Of a stretch of DNA of 64,000 nucleotides, positions 9,537 to 19,400 are shown piece after piece. This DNA is from Bacteroidota bacterium (lineage in GTDB: Bacteria; Bacteroidota; Bacteroidia; Bacteroidales; ML635J-15), in assembly GCA_029558535.1 (NCBI GenBank), contig JAKQEK010000197.1, forward strand, positions 62,001-126,000, read 5' to 3'. The position numbers were made by a program, and so were the translations under genes. Positions within the stretch are counted from its first letter, which is position 1. Every line of letters starts with the position of its first letter. Under the pieces are notes generated by a model. It did no database searches. It saw only the letters and a list, made by a program, of their open reading frames with translations, and was not told the DNA's origin.

Positions 9537-9989
9537 ATGATTATGAAAAAAATCGCAATTATTCTAAGCATTTTCGCAGCAACAACAATGATTTTATCTT
9601 CATGTGCAAAATATGAAGAGGGTCCATCTTTTACTCTGTTAACAAAAAAAGCCAGAATTGTTGGCACATGGACTTTAACTGAGGTTACTATAAATGGAAC
9701 AGTTGAAGATCTTGAAGGTATGATAATAAAATCAACTTTAGAAAAAGATGGTACAGGTAGCATGGCTATGACATGGGCAGGTTTTACTTTCACATCTGAT
9801 CTTGAATGGGAATTCGACGAGGAAAAAGAACATCTTAGAACACGCACAAAAGATGTTGATGAAACAGAATTCGGCGATTGGGAAGAAGGAGAAATTATAA
9901 GATTAACAAACTCAGAATTTTGGGTAAGAACTATTGAAACAGAAAACAGTGTTACTGTAACTACAATTACTAAAATGACAAAAGAATAG
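9537..9989 (+). CDS. Lipocalin-like small lipoprotein, paralogue 3 of 4
   Basis: This 150-residue lipoprotein has a lipobox ending in LSSCAK. It shares the AKYEEGPSFTL motif, RIVGTWTLTEVTING, a central LEWEFDEEKE turn and IRLTNSEFWV with its three neighbours. Acidic residues are frequent. An alternative start two codons in, at 9543, gives a more ordinary MKK signal peptide, and either is possible. The gene has its own promoter candidate and is followed only 4 bases later by paralogue 4, so these two should be co-expressed. Confidence 0.75.
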   Translation: MIMKKIAIILSIFAATTMILSSCAKYEEGPSFTLLTKKARIVGTWTLTEVTINGTVEDLEGMIIKSTLEKDGTGSMAMTWAGFTFTSDLEWEFDEEKEHLRTRTKDVDETEFGDWEEGEIIRLTNSEFWVRTIETENSVTVTTITKMTKE

Positions 9990-9993
9990 TTTT

Positions 9994-10416
9994 ATGAAGA
10001 AGTATATAAACATATCTGTTATAACAATTTTAGCAGCTATAACTTTTATAGGTTGTAAAGGATATGACGAAGGTCCTGAATTCAGTATGTTAACTCCTGA
10101 GTTTAGAATGAAAGGCGTCTGGGAACAAAAAGAATTATACATTAATGATGCTCTGCAAGAAAACAGTGCTCTTAGCTATAAATTCACTTTCAATTCAGAT
10201 AAAACCGGTACCCGTCAAACTACATTTTTAGGAAATAGTTCAACCGTTTCTTTCGAGTGGAAATTTAGTGATGATAAAGCAATATTAATGACTAAAGATG
10301 AAGGTTCAGAAACATGGGAAGAAGCTACAATACTAAGATTGACCAACAAAGAATGTTGGATTATCGAAGATGCTGGACTTCTGGGGATGTGGGAATTTCG
10401 ATTTGAAAAACTCTAA
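9994..10416 (+). CDS. Lipocalin-like small lipoprotein, paralogue 4 of 4
   Basis: This 140-residue lipoprotein (lipobox FIGC) is the most diverged of the four. It keeps GYDEGPEFSM after the Cys, RMKGVWEQ in the first strand, a central FEWKFSDDK turn and LRLTNKECWI near the end. It sits 4 bases after paralogue 3 and is followed directly by a strong terminator that closes the cluster. Function is unknown; a small beta-barrel fold is inferred from the GxW and LTNxExW signatures. Confidence 0.75.
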   Translation: MKKYINISVITILAAITFIGCKGYDEGPEFSMLTPEFRMKGVWEQKELYINDALQENSALSYKFTFNSDKTGTRQTTFLGNSSTVSFEWKFSDDKAILMTKDEGSETWEEATILRLTNKECWIIEDAGLLGMWEFRFEKL

Positions 10417-10420
10417 AAAA

Positions 10421-10445
10421 AACCTGCGATTGCAGGTTTTTTTTT
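10421..10445 (+). terminator. Rho-independent terminator closing the lipoprotein array
   Basis: AACCTGC (10421-10427) pairs with GCAGGTT (10432-10438) across a 4-base loop, with an upstream A-run and a T-run to 10445. It starts 5 bases after the stop codon. Confidence 0.92.
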
Positions 10446-10515
10446 ATGAAATAACAGAGTACCAAAAAATATTTCTATCTTTATCGTTGGTTTCATAACA
10501 AAAATTTTCAGACAA

Positions 10516-12534
10516 ATGATTTCAAAAGAAGAATTTCAAAAACTCATCTTGCAGGGCATACCAACAGTAATTCCGGCACCTGCTGATTATAATGATAATA
10601 TCAATCATGCACCAATAAGAAAGCAAATTTTATCCGGTGAAGAAAAAAAACTTGCTATTAGAAATGCTTTGAGATATTTTCCTCAAAGATTTCACACCGA
10701 ATTAGCTAATGATTTCAAGCACGAACTTGAGAAATACGGTAGAATTTATATGTATCGTTTTCGTCCGCATTATGAAATTACTGCTAAAGATATTTCATGG
10801 TTTCCACATAAAAGCGTACAAGCAGCAGCAATTATGCTTATGATTTCGAATAATCTAGACAATGCTGTAGCTCAGCATCCACATGAACTGATTACTTATG
10901 GTGGAAATGGAGCAGTATTCCAAAATTGGGCTCAATATCTTTTAACAATGAAATATCTTGCCAGCTTAACTGATGAACAGACACTTGTGATGTATTCAGG
11001 TCATCCTCTCGGTGTTTTCCCATCACATAAAGATGCTCCAAGAGTTGTTGTTACAAATGGCATGGTAATTCCGAACTATTCGAAACCCGACCATTGGGAA
11101 AAATTCAATGCTCTTGGAGTAAGTCAGTATGGTCAAATGACAGCTGGTTCATACATGTACATAGGTCCACAAGGGATTGTACATGGAACTACAATAACTG
11201 TTCTTAATGCCTGTCGCAAAATAAGTGAAGAAAATGAAGGTCCTGAAGGAAAATTATTTGTTACATCAGGACTTGGTGGAATGAGTGGAGCTCAACCCAA
11301 AGCTGGAAATATTGCTGGAGTTGTAAGTGTTATTGCCGAAATAAATCCTTTGGCTGCAAATAAACGCTACGAACAAGGCTGGGTTGATGAAATTATTGAT
11401 GACGTAGACTTGGCAATAGACAAAGCTCTTGAGCTTCAAAAGTCTAAAAAACCTTACTCTATTGCTTATTTAGGAAATATTGTTACTTTATGGGAAAAAC
11501 TGGCCGAAAGACAGATAAAAGTTGATTTAGGTAGTGACCAAACATCTCTTCATAACCCATGGGCAGGTGGTTACTACCCTGTCGGATGTTCCTATGAAGA
11601 ATCTAAAGATTTAATGTCTAAAGAGCCTGAGAAATTTAAAAAACTTGTTCAGGATTCACTAATCAGACAGGTTAATGCTATTAATAAACTTACATCTGAT
11701 GGCATGTATTTCTTTGATTATGGAAATGCATTTTTACTCGAAAGCTCACGTGCAGGTGCTAATGTAATGGCAGAAAATGGAATTGACTTTAAATATCCTT
11801 CTTATGTTCAGGATATTATGGGTCCAATGTGTTTTGATTTTGGATTCGGTCCTTTCCGTTGGGTTTGCACTTCAAGTAAGCCAGAAGACCTTGAAATGAC
11901 AGATAATATAGCCATGAATGTCCTCGAAGAAATTGCAAAAAACTCGCCGACTGAAATATCACAACAAATGCATGATAATATAAAATGGATTAAAGAAGCT
12001 AAAGCGAATAATCTTGTCGTTGGGTCTCAAGCACGAATTTTATATGCTGATGCCGAAGGAAGAATTAAAATTGCAGAAGCTTTTAACAATGCCATAAAAG
12101 AAGGTAAAATATCTCAACCTATTGTATTGGGACGCGATCATCATGATGTATCGGGAACAGATTCACCATTTCGTGAAACATCAAATATTTATGATGGAAG
12201 TAAATTTACTGCAGATATGGCAATACACAACGTAATCGGAGATTCTTTCCGCGGAGCAACTTGGGTTTCAATTCATAATGGTGGCGGAGTTGGTTGGGGA
12301 GAAGTCATAAATGGTGGCTTCGGGCTTGTTCTTGATGGTTCGGAAGATGCAGAAAGACGACTCAAAATGATGCTCTTCTGGGACGTTAATAACGGAATAA
12401 GTCGTAGAAGCTGGGCAAGAAATGAGGCTGCTATTTTTTCAATTAAAAGAGCAATGGAACAAAACCCTGAAATGAAAATAACGGTTCCCGAACTAGCAGA
12501 TGATAAGTTAATTGATAGTTTATTTACAGAATAG
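10516..12534 (+). CDS. hutU: Urocanate hydratase (urocanase)
   Basis: This 672-residue cytoplasmic enzyme of histidine degradation converts urocanate to imidazolonepropionate with a tightly bound NAD+. The urocanase signature YGQMTAGSYMYIGPQGI starts at residue 205. The FGFGPFRWVCTS segment and the glycine-rich HNGGGVGWGE segment near the C-terminus are also typical. It is about 110 residues longer than the common HutU, matching the long form found in Bacteroidota and eukaryotes. Other hut genes (hutH, hutI, ftcD) are not in the window, so the pathway must be completed elsewhere if it operates. It is flanked by the terminator upstream and a peptidase lipoprotein 57 bases downstream. Confidence 0.95.
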   Translation: MISKEEFQKLILQGIPTVIPAPADYNDNINHAPIRKQILSGEEKKLAIRNALRYFPQRFHTELANDFKHELEKYGRIYMYRFRPHYEITAKDISWFPHKSVQAAAIMLMISNNLDNAVAQHPHELITYGGNGAVFQNWAQYLLTMKYLASLTDEQTLVMYSGHPLGVFPSHKDAPRVVVTNGMVIPNYSKPDHWEKFNALGVSQYGQMTAGSYMYIGPQGIVHGTTITVLNACRKISEENEGPEGKLFVTSGLGGMSGAQPKAGNIAGVVSVIAEINPLAANKRYEQGWVDEIIDDVDLAIDKALELQKSKKPYSIAYLGNIVTLWEKLAERQIKVDLGSDQTSLHNPWAGGYYPVGCSYEESKDLMSKEPEKFKKLVQDSLIRQVNAINKLTSDGMYFFDYGNAFLLESSRAGANVMAENGIDFKYPSYVQDIMGPMCFDFGFGPFRWVCTSSKPEDLEMTDNIAMNVLEEIAKNSPTEISQQMHDNIKWIKEAKANNLVVGSQARILYADAEGRIKIAEAFNNAIKEGKISQPIVLGRDHHDVSGTDSPFRETSNIYDGSKFTADMAIHNVIGDSFRGATWVSIHNGGGVGWGEVINGGFGLVLDGSEDAERRLKMMLFWDVNNGISRRSWARNEAAIFSIKRAMEQNPEMKITVPELADDKLIDSLFTE

Positions 12535-12591
12535 ATAAAAGTTAAAAATCATAAAGTAATTTGTAAATTAGTCATAATTAAAAGAAAATAT

Positions 12592-14655
12592 ATGAAAAAA
12601 GCAGTCTATTCAATAATGGTTATTGCAGTTATTTTTGCCACAGGTTGTAATAATACCAAAACTAACAATACAGCCGAAAAGAAATCTGAATTTAAAATAT
12701 CCGAAGATGATATTAATGAAACAATAAGACAAATAAAAGAAATCCATACTGATAAAGAATCTTTTAGAATTGAAAAAGGTGTAAAGCAAGTTGCTGCACT
12801 ATGGCAGGAAACAGATGGAGATCTTCAGGCATTTAATACTTTTTGTGTTGAAAATTTCGTTGCAGATTCGGCAAGTCTGCTTATTGCATACAACAAACTG
12901 GAAAGGAACTTTGAATTGCTGTTTGGATATTACAACACAATGACGGTTAAGCTTATGGAACCTTTACACCTCGACATGGGAGAAATCCATTTTGTCGATG
13001 AAGTTATGGGTGCTTATTCTGTATCATCACATATCAATGAAGATTTATTTTCGAATAAGTTAGCATTTTATGTTGTTTTAAATTTCCCATCTTACTCACT
13101 GGAAGAAAAAATTAAAAATTCCGAAAAATGGTCAAGACTTGACTGGGCTTTTGCAAGAATGGGAGATCTTTTTATTTCAAGAGTACCTTCTGAACTGCTG
13201 CAAAACGCTTCGGTTGCTTCTACAAATGCGGATACTTATATTGCAGACTATAACATTTACATGGGCAATCTTGTCAATAAAGACTTAAAGACTTATTTTC
13301 CTTCAGACATGGTACTGATAACCCATTGGGGATTACGTGATGAATTAAAGTCAAATTATAATTCTCAAAATGGTTTAGAAAAACAAAAAGTAATATTCAA
13401 TGTCATGATGCGAATTGTAAGTCAAGAAATTCCATCGGAAATCATTAATAATGATGGTTATCAGTGGGATCCAATTGCAAATAAGCTATATAAAGACGGA
13501 AAAGAAACAAAGTTCACTCCTGAACCATATACAAGATACGAACACCTATTACATAATTTCAAAGCTTTATCAGCAATGGACCCATACAATCCGATATATC
13601 CTACATACATACAAAGAGCTTTCGACCAATCTATGGAATTAACTCAAAAGGAAATTGAAACTTTATTTATAGATTTTATAACATCTCCTCAAATCAAAGA
13701 AGTTGCGGCATTAATAAAATCAAGACTAGGTCGTGATCTGGAGCCATTCGATATTTGGTATAATGGTTTTACTCCCCGTACAAGCGTTAACGAAGAAGAA
13801 CTTAACCAAATTACAAGGCGAAAGTACCCAAATCCTCAGGCTTTTGATAATGATATACCAAGAATGTTACAAGAGCTTGGATGGTCCAGGGAAAAAGCAA
13901 TATATATTGCCAATAAAATCTCTGTAGATCCGGCCAGAGGAGCAGGTCATGCCTGGGGTGCTCAAATGAAAGGAGATGTTGCTCATCTTCGCACAAGAGT
14001 TGGCAAAAATGGAATGGATTATAAAGGATATAATATTGCTACACATGAACTCGGTCACAATGTTGAACAAACAATAACGCTCTACGATATTGATTACTAC
14101 ATGCTTGCAGGAGTTCCAAACACTGCATTTACAGAAGCAGTCGCATTTATGTTTCAAGGCAATGATTTAAAACTGCTAGGGAGACCAAATCCAACTAATA
14201 AATCAGAAACTGAGGCTCTCGCTGCTCTAGATAATTGCTGGTCGGCTTACGAAATTATGGGTGTATCTTTAGTTGACATGTATGTATGGCAGTGGATGTA
14301 CGAAAATCCTGACGCAAACGCAAAAGAGCTTCAGGAGGCTGTAGAAAAAATTGCAAAAGACGTGTGGAATAAATATTATTATCCTGTATTAGGGACAAAA
14401 GACTGTCCATTACTTGCAATTTACTCACACATGATAACTTCACCTCTATATCTTGCAAATTATCCGGTTGGGCATCTTATAGAATTTCAGGTAGAACAAT
14501 ATGTACAAGACAAGAAATTCTCTGATGAAATAACACGAATGTTGCTTCAAGGTAGAATCATACCACAGCAATGGATGATGGGTGCTGTTGGAAGTAAAAT
14601 ATCAGGACAACCAACATTGAATGCTGTATCTCAAGCATTAAAAATAATTAAATAA
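12592..14655 (+). CDS. Zinc metallopeptidase lipoprotein with HELGH motif
   Basis: This 687-residue lipoprotein has its lipobox at Cys19 (ATGC). The zinc site is HELGH at residues 485-489, with a probable third ligand Glu515 in FTEAVAFMF, 26 residues beyond the second His, as in M3-like gluzincins. Helical segments flank the site. The N-terminal 450 residues are a long helical region without a recognised domain name. It should be a periplasmic or surface peptidase for peptides. It ends only 8 bases from the convergent ispF stop, with no obvious terminator between them. Its closest functional analogue in the window is the gene at 47-1738. Confidence 0.75.
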   Translation: MKKAVYSIMVIAVIFATGCNNTKTNNTAEKKSEFKISEDDINETIRQIKEIHTDKESFRIEKGVKQVAALWQETDGDLQAFNTFCVENFVADSASLLIAYNKLERNFELLFGYYNTMTVKLMEPLHLDMGEIHFVDEVMGAYSVSSHINEDLFSNKLAFYVVLNFPSYSLEEKIKNSEKWSRLDWAFARMGDLFISRVPSELLQNASVASTNADTYIADYNIYMGNLVNKDLKTYFPSDMVLITHWGLRDELKSNYNSQNGLEKQKVIFNVMMRIVSQEIPSEIINNDGYQWDPIANKLYKDGKETKFTPEPYTRYEHLLHNFKALSAMDPYNPIYPTYIQRAFDQSMELTQKEIETLFIDFITSPQIKEVAALIKSRLGRDLEPFDIWYNGFTPRTSVNEEELNQITRRKYPNPQAFDNDIPRMLQELGWSREKAIYIANKISVDPARGAGHAWGAQMKGDVAHLRTRVGKNGMDYKGYNIATHELGHNVEQTITLYDIDYYMLAGVPNTAFTEAVAFMFQGNDLKLLGRPNPTNKSETEALAALDNCWSAYEIMGVSLVDMYVWQWMYENPDANAKELQEAVEKIAKDVWNKYYYPVLGTKDCPLLAIYSHMITSPLYLANYPVGHLIEFQVEQYVQDKKFSDEITRMLLQGRIIPQQWMMGAVGSKISGQPTLNAVSQALKIIK

Positions 14656-14663
14656 ATTGAACT

Positions 14664-15143
14664 TTATTTTTTCTGAATCATCACTATAGCCTGCGCACTA
14701 ACACCTTCTTCCCTACCTTCGAAGCCAAGACCTTCGGTTGTAGTTGCTTTTATTGATATTTGATCCTCTTCAATATCAAGTACTTGAGACAAGCTTAATC
14801 TCATTTCAGGTATAAGATCTTTTATCTTTGGTTTTTGGAGACTGACTACAGAATCAATATTTACAATAGTGTAACCTTTATCTTGTACTAATTGAAGTGT
14901 TTTTTTTAACAAGATTTTACTGTTAATTTTTTTAAAAGAATTATCATTATCAGGAAAATGATATCCTATATCTCTTAGATTAGCTGCACCAAGCATTGCA
15001 TCACAAATTGCATGAATTAAAACATCCCCATCCGAATGAGCAACACAACCCTTGTAATGATTTATCTTTATACCTCCCAACCAAAAATCCAATCCGGATT
15101 CTAAAACATGAACATCGTACCCTATACCAATTCTAAAATCCAT
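14664..15143 (-). CDS. ispF: 2-C-methyl-D-erythritol 2,4-cyclodiphosphate synthase
   Basis: This 159-residue enzyme of the MEP isoprenoid pathway makes MECDP, releasing CMP. Metal ligands are visible in GYDVHVL (Asp10, His12) and the AHSDGDVL motif. ATTTEGLGFEGREEG near the end is the family signature. A longer reading frame reaches 15179, but the start at 15143 fits the family: it gives MDFRIGIGYD and lies one base after the porV stop. The gene is the last of the porU-porV-ispF minus-strand operon, so translation is probably coupled to porV. Confidence 0.95.
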   Translation of the reverse strand: MDFRIGIGYDVHVLESGLDFWLGGIKINHYKGCVAHSDGDVLIHAICDAMLGAANLRDIGYHFPDNDNSFKKINSKILLKKTLQLVQDKGYTIVNIDSVVSLQKPKIKDLIPEMRLSLSQVLDIEEDQISIKATTTEGLGFEGREEGVSAQAIVMIQKK

Positions 15144-15144
15144 A

Positions 15145-16404
15145 TTAGCTCTTTTCCGAGGACAATCCACCAATATCAAATGTAAGGGTGAATCGAAGTG
15201 TATTCTGTAATGGATTGGCTTGTGTAGTAGGAATTAAATAAGCGAAATCCAGCCCAAAAACATTCATTTTTAAACCGGCACCAACTGTAAAATATTTTCT
15301 GTTTCCTTTATATTGGTGTTCGTTAAAATATCCTACACGCAGAGCAAATTGTTTATCATACCAATATTCAACACCTGCTGATATAGTAAATTCTGCCATT
15401 TCTTCACGAAATGGTGAAGCCTGATTGTTTTTTACGAACGGAGTGGCAACTCCGGGGGCATCGTACCATGATGTAAATAAAGCAGATGCGATAGAAGCTT
15501 CATCAGGATCGCTACCGTATTTAATAATTTCTTCACCCGGTAAAACCACTTGACTTGTTCCTGCAATAGTATCTCCTGCACTGTAATAAACCGGTGGAGT
15601 TGGGACTAAAAGCTTATTAACATCAACAGCAACCATGAATTCATTATGTTCATCAAGTTTTAAAACATAACCGACACCCGTTCTGAAATTTGTCGGAATA
15701 AAATCCTTGTATTCATTAGTTGTATATGATATTTTTGCACCAATATTAGAAATATTCAAACCCCACATTAAGGTTCCATCCATACTCCCTATTCCAATTT
15801 CATCATTATAATAATATAATGAGAAATCACCTGCAACAGATTTTCCGGGGAATGACTCATTGCCTTGTACTTCGATACCCCCTGTAAGATTTGAATAAAT
15901 AAAACGCAAGGCAACAGAACCCGAAAGTTTTTCAGCCAAAACTCTTGAATAAGCAAAATCAACCGAAAACTCATGAGGAGTAAAGTCTCTAAGCAACGCA
16001 TTATTAATATCTCTAAATTGAATACTACCTAAATCGAAATATAACAATGAAGCACTGATTACATTTTCTTTATTTAATCTTTTATAACCTGACACATAAG
16101 CTAGATTCATATCGGAAACCAATTGTCGCAACCATGGAGTATAGGATATTGAAACCCCAACATCATTTTGAATAAAAATATATTTTGCGGCATTCCAGTG
16201 CATTGAATTAACATCCGGAGTTGTTGCTACACCTGCATCTCCTAACCCACCCGATCTTGTATCGGGAGCAATAAGTAAAAATGGAACAGTGGTGGTTATT
16301 GTATTAGGTGCATCACGACCAATTACATCATCTTGAGTAACTTGAGCATTTGCGAATAGAACTACAACTGTTAAAACTACCCCTATTATTGACTTTCTAA
16401 TCAT
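15145..16404 (-). CDS. porV: T9SS outer membrane protein PorV (LptO)
   Basis: This 419-residue outer-membrane beta-barrel of the FadL-like family shuttles T9SS cargo from the translocon to the attachment complex with PorU. A signal peptide ends at about residue 20 (FANAQ). The N-terminal stretch after it contains the family hallmarks PFLLIAPDTRSGGLGDAGVAT and DVNSMHWNAAKY. Alternating strands follow, and the protein ends in an aromatic-rich last strand. It sits 91 bases downstream of porU and one base from ispF. A -7 motif on the minus strand at 16427-16434 may give an extra promoter. Confidence 0.95.
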   Translation of the reverse strand: MIRKSIIGVVLTVVVLFANAQVTQDDVIGRDAPNTITTTVPFLLIAPDTRSGGLGDAGVATTPDVNSMHWNAAKYIFIQNDVGVSISYTPWLRQLVSDMNLAYVSGYKRLNKENVISASLLYFDLGSIQFRDINNALLRDFTPHEFSVDFAYSRVLAEKLSGSVALRFIYSNLTGGIEVQGNESFPGKSVAGDFSLYYYNDEIGIGSMDGTLMWGLNISNIGAKISYTTNEYKDFIPTNFRTGVGYVLKLDEHNEFMVAVDVNKLLVPTPPVYYSAGDTIAGTSQVVLPGEEIIKYGSDPDEASIASALFTSWYDAPGVATPFVKNNQASPFREEMAEFTISAGVEYWYDKQFALRVGYFNEHQYKGNRKYFTVGAGLKMNVFGLDFAYLIPTTQANPLQNTLRFTLTFDIGGLSSEKS

Positions 16405-16426
16405 TTTTTTATTATTGAAATTTATA

Positions 16427-16434
16427 CAAATATA
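16427..16434 (-). promoter_or_regulatory. Candidate -7 element upstream of porV
   Basis: The minus strand reads TATATTTG here, an exact TAnnTTTG, 22 bases before the porV start. No TTG was found at the usual distance, so support is partial. Confidence 0.3.
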
Positions 16435-16495
16435 ATAAAACTAAACATTATATTTAGTAACGACAAAAATAGCAATTTATTACAATGCGAAAAAA

Positions 16496-19400
16496 TTAAT
16501 TCAGTATAACCAATTTTTCAAATTTATCAACTACTGCACCTGTAGGAGATTTAACCTTGATTTTATAAATATATACACCTTTTGCAATTTTATCACCGTA
16601 TTCATCTTTACCATCCCAAAATATCGGCTCACTCCTATATCCAACAGTAGTCATATCTGTTTCAAGGGTTTTAACATGCTTACCCGAAACAGTAAAAATT
16701 TGTATTAACACCTGTAGATTTACAAATGGCTGATTATGGTCAAAATAAAAAGCAGTATTTGTTGAAAAAGGATTAGGATAATTAAAAATATGCTCCAAAA
16801 CCATTTCGGAAGAACTTGCAACAATAAAATCTGTTACGGCCTCACTACTGTTATTTAAAACATCCCAAGCTTTCACTTTGAGAGTATGAGGACCTAAAGC
16901 CAATTCAGACATTGGGTAATTAACCTCCCCTTTTGTATAATCATCGGTTTCAGATTCATAAAATTTATTTAAAACAATTGCTCCTGCAGTATTTTCATCA
17001 AAAATCATTGTAATATCATGCCCAATACCACTACCAACAGTATTAATACCCGATTCATCTGAAATCTGAGCAAGCAAAAGAGGATTCTCATCAGTTATGC
17101 CTCCGGGTACAAACTGCTCATCATTCATAAACAAATCTATAATTGGGCCTTCGTTATCGTTAACCGGATTATTTGAACTTCCTCCTATAACAAAACTAAT
17201 ATCATAACCATTAGCCTCTGTGTCAATACCGTTTTCGGCATAATAACTGATTTTCCCATAATTATAAAAATATGCAATATCAACCGGCATAATGAAACTA
17301 AAAGTAAATTTTCCCTTTGACACAGTGGCTTTACCTTTAAATATGATATTCTTTTGTGCTGTATAATCTAAAGGAGTATACCCATCATTACCTCTGGTTG
17401 AATAATCATTTCTTTTATCATATACCACGGGATAAATTATTCCATTAAAATCTTCAGCCAATGTTCCATCAGGATTTTTTACAACTCCATCAAATTTGAC
17501 TAGTTCTTTGGCTTTGAGTGTATCATTAAATGTGGCTATATCCTCACCATTTATTTTAGTTGTATAAGCCTTAAGCTCAGGTACAGACGGTCTCATCGCA
17601 GGATCTCCCAATAAGGCAAAAACTCTTTTATTGGTATCACTGCCCTGATCATTTTTTGCATAAGCGGCTGACAATCCTATAGTATTGACTTTCGAATCGT
17701 AACCAAAAGAAAAAAGATGCTCGTAAAAATTGTTTGTTAATGAGGCATTACTTGATGCAAAAGCAAGTCTGGTTGTTGTAAACAGAGCTATTCCGCCACC
17801 ATCAGGATTTAAAAGAACTTCCTCTCCTGCCGAAACAAGTAGATGATTATCATAGGGAGAAAATTCACAAGTTGCAGTAACAAATATAGGATATTTATTC
17901 TTATTTTTCCATGTTTTAATCATACTCAAGGTTAAAACACTTTCGTGTGCCCAACCTTTTTCATTACCATGACCAATCCAATTTACTACCAACATGCCAT
18001 TATTTATGTAATCGTTTATTGCCTGATTAACATCAGGATACCTATGCCCCTGAACAGTAGAAACCTGTTCATAGTCATCCAGAAATAATTTTTCGACATT
18101 GAAAATTGGATGATTAGTTTCAATTAGCAATCCAAGAGTATTTGTCTGTGTTTGATGAATAGTTTCACCCCCTTCTGCATCATCAGCTATTAATAAAATG
18201 TTATTTTTCCAGTTTCCATAGCCCAGCGGAGAATAATAAGCTTGTAATTTATTCAGAAATGCCTGAGCTTCTGCAGATGTCTTAACCGGTATTCTACCAA
18301 CTCCCATATCCATATCGTGAGCTCCGCTTAAAGAACCTTCACCATCATCAAGAAAAACATAAAAATCATCTGAAACAAATGAACTTGTTGGTGCTAGTGA
18401 ATTATCAGATTCATAAGTCAAAATAAAATTAGATACTGCAGGACTTTTAGACAAGTTATCATAACTACCATCGCCAAGAAGCAGTAAGTTTTTCGGCAAA
18501 TCAATTTCAGAACCTGCTCTATCATAAAACATTTTTACAAAATTTCTAATTGCACTTACATCAGGAGCTCCTGACGAAAACTCATTATAAATTTTCTGCG
18601 GAGTTGTTATTACAACACTCATATCATCATAATCCTCATGCAATGCTTTTATACCTAATCCTTGTGAATAAAAATCGGGATGTGCAACTATTATCAAGTC
18701 CGCGTTAGGAAGAGCATGCAGATTTTGGTTTTCAACTTCACCTACATCCGAATGTCCTATATATACAGGTGAAGGAAAATTAGATGAAGGAATAAAAGCA
18801 ACGTATTCCTTTAATTCCGATGCGCTAGCAATAAAAGTATATTTCTGTGAAGAATACACACCATTGATTACTTTAACATTAAATCGATCAGTAATATCCC
18901 AAATAATTGTCTGAGAAGAAGCTCCGGCAATATTGAACTTTGCATTTTTGCCGTCTCCTACGCTTTTAGTATCTCTAAATAAAACACTTCCATTTTCAAT
19001 TGTCAGTTTCCTTCTGCACTGAACAGAAATATTATCTAACCATCCCTTTGAATTTGAAGCTGTTTTATTGTAAGAAAGTAAAAATGTAAAATTATCCGAT
19101 GTGGGTATAATATAAAAAGTTCTTTTGCTGTTTGTTCTGGCATACCAATCTGTCGATGATCCCGAAACAGAACTTATATTTATTTGATCCTGAGCGATAC
19201 CATTAATATATAAATTAAAAGAACTCAACACAGAAGATTTAGCTGCCAGATTAACTGTAATTTTTGCTGAATCATCAAGCGAGACATTTGGCAGTGTTAA
19301 GGAAAAACTATGAGTAAGATAATAATCGAACTCCCTCCAATACAAATTTCTTCCCGAGGCCATAAGATTTAAAGAGTCCTTCTCTAAAAACTTATAATCA

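Noticed and set aside
8517-10416. Toxin-antitoxin or immunity-gene array
   Set aside because: All four have lipoprotein signals and a shared beta-barrel-like pattern, with no toxin gene beside them.
14255-14458. A short minus-strand coding frame inside the peptidase gene
   Set aside because: It is shorter than the real coding frame it overlaps and has no recognised product.
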